From Flavobacterium microcysteis (lineage in GTDB: Bacteria; Bacteroidota; Bacteroidia; Flavobacteriales; Flavobacteriaceae): a DNA stretch of 64,000 bases. Made by a program: the position numbers and the translations under genes. The notes beneath the pieces were generated by a model. It made no database searches and was not told the DNA's origin. It was given only the letters and a program-made list of their open reading frames with translations. The DNA lies in NCBI RefSeq assembly GCF_006385255.1, contig NZ_VFJE01000051.1:124001-188000 (forward strand). The letters run 5' to 3'. Shown here in pieces: positions 27,801 through 35,137 of this stretch (positions are counted from its first letter, which is position 1; each line of letters begins with the position of its first letter).

Positions 27801-27923
27801 GGAAAGATCTGTATTTACGTTTAGATTTACTGCACCAGTGCAATCGTCATTGGGAGGTGCCTGCGCATTTGCATGATAACTTAAAAAAATAAAGACCATC
27901 ATAGAAAACATAATTTTTTTCAT
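24837..27923 (-). CDS. Large T9SS-secreted protein with seven ~130-residue repeats
   Basis: 1,028 residues from the ATG at 27923; an upstream ATG at 27998 gives a non-signal-like N terminus. Signal peptide ends NANAQ. Seven tandem domains each begin with ND(D/E/N/Q)C..A..L, carry a V/I-WY-F-A strand and end YY(I/V)RVFS...F(D/N/E)IC; the last is more divergent. The pattern resembles PPC-like beta-sandwich domains. The C terminus (FKAYPNP...LSNLAAGPYLVQI...AILKK) is a type A T9SS sorting domain, so the protein is exported and anchored or released at the surface. A role in adhesion or binding is a guess. Confidence 0.9.
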   Translation of the reverse strand: MKKIMFSMMVFIFLSYHANAQAPPNDDCTGAVNLNVNTDLSCTLKTSGTLSGATNSNVISSMGFTPRDDVWYTFTATTPFHRISLKNVENNAQLAVEIFNGACGQLNSLAFGENNSTPTPQLIIGTTYYVRVFSRGNPSSSTFEICINTPPPITNDECLDATVLTVNSDLTCTSTTSGHLMGATLTDTNFMANGDVWYSFTATAPTNRISLSYEDNEAMLSFDFYTGNCGALTNVSDSTPNLIPGATYYIRVFSYSEVPIATTFDICVQTPPRPNNDDCTNAIALSVNTDQSCTLKTSGTVIGATRSVENSAIPGILNDVWYTFTATATTHKISFLNLEETERNGVGYEVLEGNCGQLISIDSSPSGKISSLTVGNTYYIRVFSIPQYISWSFTFDICISIPLPPPVNDECSNAITLAINPDTSCTLKSAGTIDEAKDSGEGSNMLGAPDDDIWYKFVATATSHTISILDIEGDPAYLIYELMQGICGGQLGSIYTTFRQSSKISGLTIGETYYIRVFSSDQGVNYTTTFNICIALPPPPPVNDNCQNAINLPINPDASCTQVIGGTIAGATNSLEDGSGEIGTPDDDVWYRFVATSTSHKIKLQNVEGEQTDLILEILQGSCGGQLTSINISDRYEIFISDLIIGNTYYIRVFSSDVNTIGSSSFDICITTEQRPQNDNCSNAIALAVNTDLSCTSKVTGTLVNATYEANIGQARDDVWYTFVPTAENHEIKISPPGYSCQVYRFDGECQAEGNETLIHESREGAVIAYGMTVGNIYLVKVFSWWTISDTFDICIGTLAPAPPNDQCINATNLQVATSQEAGVFNATTEGATDFSYLPADPFCTDYNGGDVWFSAIIPSGGELNIQTGTPTNSTMSPFDSGMEVFSGDCNVLDLIECNDNISPTEVNSKITLTNRTPGEQIYIRVWEISNENPRPFTISAWSNSLKTPDFKANKFKAYPNPVQDILNLSYDQIITAVRIYNALGQIIASKEINDKKGNIDLSNLAAGPYLVQINSDGISRSMAILKK

Positions 27924-28120
27924 AGGAATTTGTTTTGTGAACGTTTTGATAACAATAACGATCGGGTTAGTGGACAATGTAACTTGTGTTATTTGCATTC
28001 TTATCAGGGGTTGATGAAGAAAACCGGGCGTATAGTTAAATAGGGGCTATTTGAAATAAAACGGCGATAAAGTTGTTTATTCCAAGCTACCAAAGCAATT
28101 GAAAAGTAATAACTGGTCGT

Positions 28121-28160
28121 TTTGACGGATAACTGGTTTATTTGACGGATAACTGGTTTT
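28121..28160 (+). repeat. 20-bp tandem repeat upstream of a promoter
   Basis: Two adjacent copies of TTTGACGGATAACTGGTTT(A/T) at 28121-28140 and 28141-28160, with a partial copy (TAATAACTGGTCG) just before. They end 6 bp before the predicted -33 element, where an activator would sit. Confidence 0.75.
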
Positions 28161-28166
28161 TATCCT

Positions 28167-28196
28167 TTTGTTTTTTGGTTGGAGTCTATATTTTTG
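28167..28196 (+). promoter_or_regulatory. Predicted promoter of the DUF5694 gene
   Basis: TTTG (28167-28170), 18 bp, TATTTTTG (28189-28196): both elements match the Bacteroidota consensus. The start codon is 33 bp downstream. Confidence 0.6.
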
Positions 28197-28228
28197 CACT
28201 CCAAAAACACACAAAAACAAGAATTCCT

Positions 28229-29071
28229 ATGAAGCGTTTCTTTGCTTTTTTATTGCTATTATCTTTTAGTACAGGTTTTTCCCAGAAAATAGCTAAAACG
28301 AATGTCCTGCTAATTGGGACTTATCATTTTAATAACCCTGGATTTGATCAGGGAAAAATGAAGGAGCGAAATATTCTGGATAAGGAAAATCAAGAAGCAT
28401 TGGAACAGATTACGGCTAAGATTATTAAAAAATATAATCCAAGTAAGGTTTTTGTAGAGTATTCTTTTTCTGAAGGTAAACGACTTAACGAACTGTATTC
28501 GCTTTATAAAAATGACAAGCCTTTTTATCAGTTAGATACTATCAAAAAAGATTTTTATAAGCGTTTTTATAGTGAGAATGAAATGTTCCAATTTGGATTC
28601 CGTTTGGCAAAAAAGTCAGGTAATGATTCAATTTATGCTATCGATTATGACGAAGTACCCATCCGATTCGATTTGATTCAATCAAAATTGGCAGAGAGTA
28701 AGACTTTTAATTTTTCTGACTATGAAGCAAAAATTGCCGAATTGTCTGATTATACGAATTCCTGTCTGGATTCTAAAAAACTGGAAGAAGTTTTATTATG
28801 CTTGAATTCGCCAAAACAGTATGAACTAAACAAAGGCTTATATATATCTTTTTTGAATCGAATTAGCCAGTCGCCTGATTTTTTTGGTCCGGATTTGGTC
28901 GCTGCCTGGTATAAAAGAAACCTGATCATGTATGCGAACATACAAAATCAGGTTTCAGAAACGGATAAGAATATCGTAATCATCGTTGGAGCGGGTCATG
29001 CTGCAATGATGGAAGATTTTATAAAAAATGATGAAAGGTTCCGTTTGATACGAATCGATCAGGTTTTATAA
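28229..29071 (+). CDS. Exported DUF5694 / TraB-GumN-like protein
   Basis: 280 residues from ATG 28229, with a signal peptide (ending TGFSQ). The mature protein opens with VLLIGTYHFNNPGFDQ and closes with VIIVGAGHAAMMEDFI. The paired GTxHF and GxGHxxxL motifs are the marks of the TraB/GumN/ChaN-like superfamily, in which the two His and nearby Glu form a putative hydrolase site; no reaction is established for DUF5694. An earlier ATG at 28142 would run through the promoter and the tandem repeat, so I rejected it. Confidence 0.85.
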   Translation: MKRFFAFLLLLSFSTGFSQKIAKTNVLLIGTYHFNNPGFDQGKMKERNILDKENQEALEQITAKIIKKYNPSKVFVEYSFSEGKRLNELYSLYKNDKPFYQLDTIKKDFYKRFYSENEMFQFGFRLAKKSGNDSIYAIDYDEVPIRFDLIQSKLAESKTFNFSDYEAKIAELSDYTNSCLDSKKLEEVLLCLNSPKQYELNKGLYISFLNRISQSPDFFGPDLVAAWYKRNLIMYANIQNQVSETDKNIVIIVGAGHAAMMEDFIKNDERFRLIRIDQVL

Positions 29072-29099
29072 AAGACTTATCCTATCATGGTTTAGGGTT

Positions 29100-29594
29100 T
29101 TAATCTTTGTTCTCCAGGTTTAAGAGCATCTGTATGTTGGCCCGTTTGTATGGCGAGTTTTTTCTCTTTACTTCCTTAAATCCCAGTTTGTAATAGAGAT
29201 TAATTGCGGGTTCCAATTGCGTATTACTCTCCAGATAGATTGTCGTAGCATTATTTTGAGCTGCCCAATCAATTACGAATCTGCCTAACAGTAATCCAAT
29301 ACCTTTTCCTTGTGCTTTTGGGCTTACGGCCATTTTTGCCATTTCATAATCAAAGTCGTCCTGCATTTTAATCATGGCGCAAACACCTACAGCTTCATTA
29401 TTTAAAAGTGCTATAAAAATTTCACCGCCTTTGTCAAGGATATATTCTTTTGGATGGTCTAATGCGATAGTGTCTGCGGCTTCAATTTCAAAATATTTTG
29501 AAATCCACTCTGTATTTAAGGATTTGAAAGCTTCTTGGTATTGGGGCTCATAAGTGACAATCCTGATGTTGTCTTTTTCTTTATTATTGTTCAT
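29100..29594 (-). CDS. GNAT-family N-acetyltransferase
   Basis: 164 residues, one GNAT domain. The acetyl-CoA loop is AVSPKAQGKGIGLLLGR, preceded by the beta-4 strand. The Y in INLYYKLGFKEV is the usual general-acid position. It lies 21 bp after the MocR-type gene on the same strand, so it is probably a target or functional partner of that regulator. The acceptor substrate is unknown. Confidence 0.92.
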   Translation of the reverse strand: MNNNKEKDNIRIVTYEPQYQEAFKSLNTEWISKYFEIEAADTIALDHPKEYILDKGGEIFIALLNNEAVGVCAMIKMQDDFDYEMAKMAVSPKAQGKGIGLLLGRFVIDWAAQNNATTIYLESNTQLEPAINLYYKLGFKEVKRKNSPYKRANIQMLLNLENKD

Positions 29595-29615
29595 TAGGGG
29601 AGTTTTATGTGTATT

Positions 29616-31085
29616 TTAAATGCTGTTTTTTATTAGTTTTCCTAGTTTTTCCAGATCGTTTTCAACCCGGTCTGTCCATTCCAGAGCATAATTGAGACGC
29701 ATGCAGTTATTGTATTGATTGTATTGAGAGAACATTCTTCCGGGTGCAAAATTAATTTTCTGGCTTCCGGCTGCATCATAAAGATCTTCGGTACAGATGC
29801 GCTTGTCTAATTCAAGCCACAACATAAAGCCTCCTTTTGGCTGGGAGATTTTAGTATTGTCCGGGAAATAAGTTTCTACGGCACGCTGAATTTGCTGGTA
29901 GTTGGCATATAGCTTGTTTCGGAAGGTACGGAGATGATGGTCATATCGGCCATGCTCTAAAAAGTCAGCAATAACATCAGAATAGAGCGATGGGTTGCAT
30001 ACTGTCTGTACCAGTTTTTGACGAATAATCTTGTCTTTAAATTTACCAGGAGCAATCCAGCCTACACGATAACCTGGTGCTAAGGTTTTAGAAACAGATC
30101 CGCTCCATAAAACAAGTCCTGCTTCATCATAAAACTTGCAAGGTTTTGGGCGTTCGGCTCCAAAAAATAAATTACCATAAATATCATCTTCTATTAGTGG
30201 AACGTTATATTCGGTAATGAGCCGTACTAACTCTTTTTTGTTCTCGTCTGGCATCTGAAACCCTAGTGGATTATTGAAATTAGTAACAAAACAACAGGCT
30301 GCGATGTTGGGAAGTACTTTTTTCAGTGCATCGAGGTCAACTCCAAAAATAGGATGGGTTGGAATCTCTACAGCTTTTAAACCAAGCAATTGTATGGCTT
30401 GCAAAAAACCGAAATAAACAGGACTTTCTACAGCTACAGAATCACCGGGTTTGGTTACGGCCATCAGGGCATTATAGATGGCATTCATAGCGCCAGAGGT
30501 AATTACCAAATCATCTTCTGTTATTTTGCCTTCCAGAACAAGTGCCCATTTTGCAACTTCACGGAGCAAATGCTCATTGCCTTGCACTGGTTCATAGTTA
30601 GTGCCTCCATCGTTTCTGCGGCGAATGGTGTTGATAAGGCTTTTATTGAGTTTGGCCAGCGGAAGGAAGTTTTTGCCGGGTATTCCCAAGGCAAATTGAG
30701 TAAAATCGGATTTGGCAATAGTACCAAATACTTTGTCGATAAGATCTTCCGGTGTTTTCTCTTTTTCAGTACCGCTAATTTTAGCTACAGTAGGCAAGGC
30801 AAGCTTACGTTGTGAAGTCTTGCTGACATAGTAGCCTGATTTTGGACGTGATTCGATTAACGATCGACTTTCAAGTTCCAGATAGGCTTGTTTGGCGGTA
30901 TTGATACTAACATTGTATAGTTTCTGTGCACTGCGTATTGACGGTAATTTTTCGCCTAAACGCAGGGTTTCGTTTTGTATCTGTTCTTCAATGATTTTGG
31001 CAATCTTCAGATATAGCGTTTCCTTGAGATTTTCTGCATGTTTTCTTTTTTTCCCACTTGTGGTACTGTGATTTAGTTGAGCCAT
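29616..31085 (-). CDS. MocR-type GntR/aminotransferase regulator (1)
   Basis: 489 residues. An N-terminal GntR winged helix (about 20-95, SAQKLYNVSINTAKQAYLEL) is joined to a fold-type I aminotransferase domain. The PLP lysine lies in WSGSVSKTLAPGYRVGW. Such proteins (PdxR, GabR, TauR) sense PLP or amino compounds and bind direct repeats. It overlaps the preceding gene by 13 bp and is followed by a GNAT gene, a three-gene operon. Direct repeats upstream of the operon (31483-31523) are candidate operator sites. Confidence 0.93.
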   Translation of the reverse strand: MAQLNHSTTSGKKRKHAENLKETLYLKIAKIIEEQIQNETLRLGEKLPSIRSAQKLYNVSINTAKQAYLELESRSLIESRPKSGYYVSKTSQRKLALPTVAKISGTEKEKTPEDLIDKVFGTIAKSDFTQFALGIPGKNFLPLAKLNKSLINTIRRRNDGGTNYEPVQGNEHLLREVAKWALVLEGKITEDDLVITSGAMNAIYNALMAVTKPGDSVAVESPVYFGFLQAIQLLGLKAVEIPTHPIFGVDLDALKKVLPNIAACCFVTNFNNPLGFQMPDENKKELVRLITEYNVPLIEDDIYGNLFFGAERPKPCKFYDEAGLVLWSGSVSKTLAPGYRVGWIAPGKFKDKIIRQKLVQTVCNPSLYSDVIADFLEHGRYDHHLRTFRNKLYANYQQIQRAVETYFPDNTKISQPKGGFMLWLELDKRICTEDLYDAAGSQKINFAPGRMFSQYNQYNNCMRLNYALEWTDRVENDLEKLGKLIKNSI

Positions 31086-31438
31086 TGCAGTATCTTATTT
31101 ATCATGTTCTTTAATTGCTCAGGATTATGGTAGTTACCCGTATCCTGCTTTTTAATGTAGTTAGTAACGAAAGATACGAAGATTAATTTTTCTTCTTCTG
31201 TCATTATAGGGTTATTATAGATGTTAAAGTCGATTCCGTCTTTAGCGTTAAGCGTAAGACTGGCAAAGGCTACTGTTTCGTTTTCTTTTTTGGCTACCAG
31301 AAAAGGCACACCAAAAGCAGGAGTAATGCTCTGGTTTTGAGGAAATGCCTGAAAGAAAATTGTTTTTAATGTAGCAATGTCGGAAAGATATACTTCCGTA
31401 AACTGAAGTATTTCCTGATGTGTTAAGGGCGTTTCCAT
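31073..31438 (-). CDS. Small protein of unknown family, first gene of MocR operon
   Basis: 121 residues, no signal peptide or membrane helix. The middle (VPFLVAKKENETVAFASLTL) looks like two beta strands of a truncated GNAT-like fold, and the C-terminal third is helical. I cannot name a family. Its last 13 bp overlap the start of the MocR gene, so translation is coupled. The operon (this gene, MocR, GNAT) suggests an acetylation-linked role, by inference only. Confidence 0.7.
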   Translation of the reverse strand: METPLTHQEILQFTEVYLSDIATLKTIFFQAFPQNQSITPAFGVPFLVAKKENETVAFASLTLNAKDGIDFNIYNNPIMTEEEKLIFVSFVTNYIKKQDTGNYHNPEQLKNMINKILQWLN

Positions 31439-31482
31439 GATTTTTACTCTTTAGTAAAGTAAAGGTAGGAAGCTTTTATTTT

Positions 31483-31523
31483 TGGTTACAGATACAGAAA
31501 TATGTTTTTTAATGGGTACAGAT
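31483..31523. promoter_or_regulatory. Direct repeats, candidate MocR operator (1)
   Basis: TGGTTACAGAT (31483-31493) and TGGGTACAGAT (31513-31523), 10 of 11 bases equal, start 30 bp apart, about three helical turns, 45-85 bp upstream of the operon. MocR-family dimers typically bind paired direct repeats. Confidence 0.45.
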
Positions 31524-31534
31524 TGGGAGATGAA

Positions 31535-31625
31535 ATTTATGATTTGGGATTTATGATTTGAGATTTATGATTTATGATTTGAGATTTAGGAGTTAGGATT
31601 TAAGGTTTTTGATTTAGGATTTTAT
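31535..31625. repeat. Degenerate simple repeat of GATTT(A/G)-type units
   Basis: About nine imperfect copies of GATTTATGATTTGA-like units. The repeat occupies the space between the two divergent genes at 31438 and 31686. Origin probably slippage. Confidence 0.7.
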
Positions 31626-31685
31626 GTTATTGTTTATCAAAATACTTTTTATATTTACTGTTAATTAACAATCAAACAGTGAATT

Positions 31686-32588
31686 ATGAGAAAAACTTTA
31701 CTTTTTATTACACTTTTGTCAGGATTTTTTTCTTTTGGACAGGTAACCATCGGTTCCGGAACATTGACTGACAGTAACGCAGGTTTATCGACTCCCATTT
31801 CGATTTATTATTCCACTTCGTTGTCACAGACCATCTATATGGCTTCGGAGATAGGTACTGCGGGAACAATTACGTCTATTGATTTCAAGGTCAATAACAC
31901 CAATTCCTTGCTTAATTCGAATACAATGATTGACGTATGGATAGGACACACGACAAGATCATCCTACAGTCCTGTAGTTGGTACTTCGGGAGCCGATTGG
32001 ATTAGTATTTCAGACCATAGCCATGTAGTAACAAATGGTTCTTTTACACAAACTGGAACTACGCTTACGTTTACGTTCAGTACGCCTTTTGTTTATAATG
32101 GAACAGATAATCTTGTTATTACTGTAGATGCAAACAAACCTGGCGATGATGGAAATACAACGTTGTTTTACCAGATTCCGGCCACTACTAATGTAACATC
32201 ATTGATGATTCGAACAGATACTGCTGCTGATAATGCAGATCCGTTTAATCCTCCATTGAATTATACAGGAGGTACTGCAGCTACTTCAGTACAGGCTAAG
32301 AGAACACGTCCAATAATTGTCTTGAACGGTCTTACTTTAGGTGTAGAGGAGCATGGTATGGAAAGCGTTATTTCTTTATACCCGAATCCGGCAACAAACG
32401 GATTGTTTGTGGCTTCGCAAAATAAAGTAGCGTCAGGTGAAATTTATACTATGACCGGACAATTGGTACGATCTGTAACGTTTGAAGAAAATAAAATTCC
32501 GATAGGAGATTTGTCATCGGGTGTTTACCTTTTAAAACTTCGTATGGAAGACGGACAGGCTCTTGATAAAAAATTTGTAAAACAATAA
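31686..32588 (+). CDS. T9SS-secreted surface protein
   Basis: 300 residues, signal peptide ending FSFGQ. A ~190-residue beta-sandwich-like domain (VTIGSGTLTDSN...) precedes a type A T9SS sorting domain at 225-300 (SLYPNPATNGLFV, GDLSSGVYLLKL, KKFVKQ). The first domain is the one commonly seen at the start of Flavobacteriaceae secreted proteins, without known ligand. Single gene, closed by a terminator. Confidence 0.88.
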   Translation: MRKTLLFITLLSGFFSFGQVTIGSGTLTDSNAGLSTPISIYYSTSLSQTIYMASEIGTAGTITSIDFKVNNTNSLLNSNTMIDVWIGHTTRSSYSPVVGTSGADWISISDHSHVVTNGSFTQTGTTLTFTFSTPFVYNGTDNLVITVDANKPGDDGNTTLFYQIPATTNVTSLMIRTDTAADNADPFNPPLNYTGGTAATSVQAKRTRPIIVLNGLTLGVEEHGMESVISLYPNPATNGLFVASQNKVASGEIYTMTGQLVRSVTFEENKIPIGDLSSGVYLLKLRMEDGQALDKKFVKQ

Positions 32589-32610
32589 TCAGGTATAACT
32601 GGAAAAACTG

Positions 32611-32643
32611 AAAATCCCTTTGCGAAAGTGAAGGGATTTTTTT
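32611..32643. terminator. Terminator after the T9SS gene
   Basis: Perfect 10-bp stem AAAATCCCTT (32611-32620) / AAGGGATTTT (32631-32640) followed by Ts on the plus strand; its end overlaps the stop of the convergent CPBP gene. Confidence 0.82.
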
Positions 32644-33334
32644 ATAAAACTTTCTTTTTTCTAAACATCAGATATACCGCCAAATACATCAAAATACTTG
32701 GGAATATTCCCGTAAAGAGTGAAACAAATAAATTGTTGAGGTCAGAAAGTGTCGCTTTGTTGACCTGATGGTATAGTATTTCGCCATAAGGTTGTGATTT
32801 CCGAAACAATGAATTGATGAGGTTCCATCCAAAATGAAATCCCAAAGGTAACAGTAAGGTTTTAGATTTAGTAAAAGCAATTCCCCATACATAGCCTGCT
32901 AATGTGGTGATAAAAAAAATATAAAGCATAGGAATTATACCAGATCCAAACATGCCATAAGAAAACCAATGGTAGATACCAAATATCATTGCAGAAACAA
33001 GGACAGCTTTTTTGGCCCCAATCTTCTCGATTAAAATATAGAGAAGAATACCGCGAAAAATGAGTTCTTCAGTAAATACCGATATAAAAAAGTACCAGGC
33101 CGCTTTTGCTAGCAAAGAAAAATTGATCGGATTATTCAGTTTCCATTCGGCAGAAATAAGACTGCTTTCAATAAAACAATTGAACAGGGCTATGGTCGAG
33201 ACCAGGAGAAAGCCAGCCAAAAAATAAAGCATTTTTTTACGATTCGGTATAAGACCAATAGTATCGGAAAGGCTTTTATGGTAAAAATAACTCAAACCAT
33301 AGGTTATAGACAATAATAGGATCAATCCCAGCAT
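32642..33334 (-). CDS. CPBP-family intramembrane glutamic endopeptidase
   Basis: 230 residues with seven to eight membrane helices. The catalytic motifs are in order: EELIFRG (EExxxR, near 90), FGIYHWF (FxxxH) and HFGWN (HxxxN). This is the Abi/Rce1-type intramembrane protease family, which cleaves prenylated or bacteriocin-related substrates in other systems; the target here is unknown. It is divergent from a small HTH gene; the intergenic region has -7-like elements for both strands (33365-33372 minus, 33373-33380 plus). Confidence 0.9.
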   Translation of the reverse strand: MLGLILLLSITYGLSYFYHKSLSDTIGLIPNRKKMLYFLAGFLLVSTIALFNCFIESSLISAEWKLNNPINFSLLAKAAWYFFISVFTEELIFRGILLYILIEKIGAKKAVLVSAMIFGIYHWFSYGMFGSGIIPMLYIFFITTLAGYVWGIAFTKSKTLLLPLGFHFGWNLINSLFRKSQPYGEILYHQVNKATLSDLNNLFVSLFTGIFPSILMYLAVYLMFRKKKVL

Positions 33335-33430
33335 ATAAGCAAATTAAAAGTGATGAAGATGTCGCAAATTTATATTTTTGTTTTAGAGTAATCGCACGCC
33401 ATTTTGATATGGCGTCCAAATGTCGTCAGC

Positions 33431-33865
33431 ATGTTTTATGATAAAAACAAAATAGGTGAGTCTATAAAAATACAACGAATTGCTAGAGGATGGACACAGA
33501 ATCAGCTTTCGGAACGTAGCGGTATTGGCTTGCGATCTATTCAGAGAATAGAAAACGGAGAAGTAAACGCACGTTCCTATACGCTTACAAAACTGCAAGA
33601 AGAACTAGATATACGGTTTGATGAAACTCATGCATTAGTTATAAATCAAGAACCTGATTTTACTATACAAAGCATTTTTAGTAATAGAACCCAGAAAATA
33701 CTGATGTCTTATAGTACAGGATTTATCATAGCGATTGTATCCGGGATTTTTCTTGTGAGGTCAGCAACATTTCCTGAAACCAATTTTGAATTGTTTGCTT
33801 TAGTCTGCTCCCTGATATCTGTCTACAGCGCTATTTTACTGTATATATGGAGAAAAAGTAAATAG
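33431..33865 (+). CDS. XRE-family HTH regulator with C-terminal membrane helices
   Basis: 144 residues from ATG 33431; a longer frame from 33404 lacks conserved content. HTH at 8-65 (KIQRIARGWTQNQLSERSG, then RSIQRIENGEVNAR). Two hydrophobic helices fill the C-terminal half (GFIIAIVSGIFLV and LVCSLISVYSAILLY). Membrane-tethered HTH proteins of this kind exist in Flavobacteriia, but the regulon is unknown. An exact -7 motif (TATTTTTG, 33373-33380) lies 50 bp upstream. Confidence 0.85.
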   Translation: MFYDKNKIGESIKIQRIARGWTQNQLSERSGIGLRSIQRIENGEVNARSYTLTKLQEELDIRFDETHALVINQEPDFTIQSIFSNRTQKILMSYSTGFIIAIVSGIFLVRSATFPETNFELFALVCSLISVYSAILLYIWRKSK

Positions 33866-33882
33866 TTTCTTTATAAAACTCT

Positions 33883-34488
33883 TTACAGTGTCTTTTTGCA
33901 CAAGATTAAGTAAAATGGAAAGTTTTCTGTTATCTCCCTGATTTCAAATAATCCGGCTTTGCCAAATTCAGCTTGTATGGATTCTTCATCATAAAAAAAC
34001 ATCTGGACTCCCTGAAAGATTTCGTAGCGGTCTTTGCTGATATAAGCTCCGGTTCCGTAGGTATGGGCTTGTTTAGAGATAGCTGTAAAAACCATATAGC
34101 CGCCATTAGCTAATTGTAAAAAGCAATCTTGAATCAGCTTTTTTCTTTGTTGTTCATCTAATAAGTGAATTAATGCATGACAATAAATCCCATCGTATTG
34201 AATAGCATCAAATGGCATATCGGTTACAGAACCATGATGGATAACCATGTCATTTCCGTAATGTTTCTGTGCTAATTCAATTGCTGTTTTTGATATTTCT
34301 ATTCCGGTTACATCCATTCCGCTTTCCCTGAAAACCTGTGCATTTCTGCCATAACCAATTCCCGGAACGAGTACTTTTTTAATGGATTTTGCTACAAAAA
34401 GATCTTTTACAATTATGGCCGAGTTTGCTGGCTCTAATCCCCACATTTCCCGCTTTTCGTTAAAATTTGTTTCCCAAAATTCTGCCAT
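33883..34488 (-). CDS. Class I SAM-dependent methyltransferase
   Basis: 201 residues from ATG 34488 (an ORF start at 34551 adds 21 non-conserved residues). Begins MAEFWETNFNEKREMWGLEP, typical of the thiopurine-methyltransferase-like group. The SAM-binding motif is KVLVPGIGYGRNAQVF, motif II GIEISKTAIELA, motif III YDGIYCHALIHLLDE. Substrate unknown. It is convergent with the HTH gene and divergent from the VOC gene. Confidence 0.92.
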   Translation of the reverse strand: MAEFWETNFNEKREMWGLEPANSAIIVKDLFVAKSIKKVLVPGIGYGRNAQVFRESGMDVTGIEISKTAIELAQKHYGNDMVIHHGSVTDMPFDAIQYDGIYCHALIHLLDEQQRKKLIQDCFLQLANGGYMVFTAISKQAHTYGTGAYISKDRYEIFQGVQMFFYDEESIQAEFGKAGLFEIREITENFPFYLILCKKTL

Positions 34489-34636
34489 TAGATTGCTTTT
34501 TTGATATAACAAATGTAAAAAGATAATTTTATTATTGCAATTTAGTCGCAATAATTTGTTTGATATTTGTCCGTGTAGAGATTAACCTTGTTTTCATTTT
34601 TTGTAAATTAGACATCGTTTTAAAACAAAAATCAGA

Positions 34637-35002
34637 ATGGTACAAACCGAAACAATAATCGCAGTAAAAGATGTCTGTAAGAGCTCTGAGTTTTATCAAA
34701 GCTTATTAGGCTGTAAAAGCAGTCATGGTGGGGATGTTTTTGAAATTCTGACAAGTGAGGATAATGTAGTGCTATGTCTGCATAAATGGGGAGAACACGA
34801 TCATCCCACAATGCATAACAGTGAAAAAGCAGGAAACGGATTGATATTATTTTTTAGGGTCGACAATCTTGAGGAAGTATTTGAAAATGCCCAAAAAGTG
34901 AATGCTGCTATTGAAAAGGAAATCCATTATAATGAAAATTCGCTTAAAATGCAGTTTACATTGAGAGATTTGGATAATTATTATTTGATTGTTTCGAATT
35001 AA
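34637..35002 (+). CDS. VOC (glyoxalase/bleomycin-resistance) family protein
   Basis: 121 residues, one VOC module. Starts ETIIAVKDVCKSSEFYQSLLGC and ends FTLRDLDNYYLIVSN. A metal or ligand His-Glu pattern is only partly visible (HKWGEHDH). These proteins bind or modify small electrophiles, drugs or fosfomycin; the function cannot be told. The stop codon TAA abuts the composite repeat that begins at 35001. Confidence 0.88.
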   Translation: MVQTETIIAVKDVCKSSEFYQSLLGCKSSHGGDVFEILTSEDNVVLCLHKWGEHDHPTMHNSEKAGNGLILFFRVDNLEEVFENAQKVNAAIEKEIHYNENSLKMQFTLRDLDNYYLIVSN

Positions 35003-35137
35003 GGTACTAAGGTTCTGAGGTACTAAGGTTAAAGAGAAAGTAACTACTTACTACTATCGACTGACCATTATCAACTATCAACTATCAACTAACCACTATC
35101 AACTAACCACTATCAACTAACCATTACCAACTATCAA
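35001..35137 (-). repeat. Composite intergenic repeat, reverse-oriented copy
   Basis: Read on the minus strand it has the same order as the copies near 45.8 and 58.7 kb: a run of TAGTTGATAGT(G/T)G heptads, a TTACTTTCTCTTT core (shortened here), and CCTTAGTACCTCAGAACC at the end. About seven heptad-like units are present. It fills the whole gap between the stops of the VOC gene and the sensor kinase. Confidence 0.8.

Noticed and set aside
28142..28228. Longer N terminus of the DUF5694 protein
   Set aside because: It would include the promoter and tandem repeat; a clear signal peptide begins at the ATG at 28229.
30390..30815. 141-codon plus-strand frame
   Set aside because: Antisense to the aminotransferase domain of the MocR gene; composition looks like a coding shadow.
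31535..31625. Origin-like or regulatory iterons
   Set aside because: The GATTT units are irregular and AT-rich without conserved spacing or a replication gene; slippage is the simpler view.
35040..35137. Possible CRISPR array
   Set aside because: The repeating units are short heptads with no unique spacers of constant length, and no cas genes are near.
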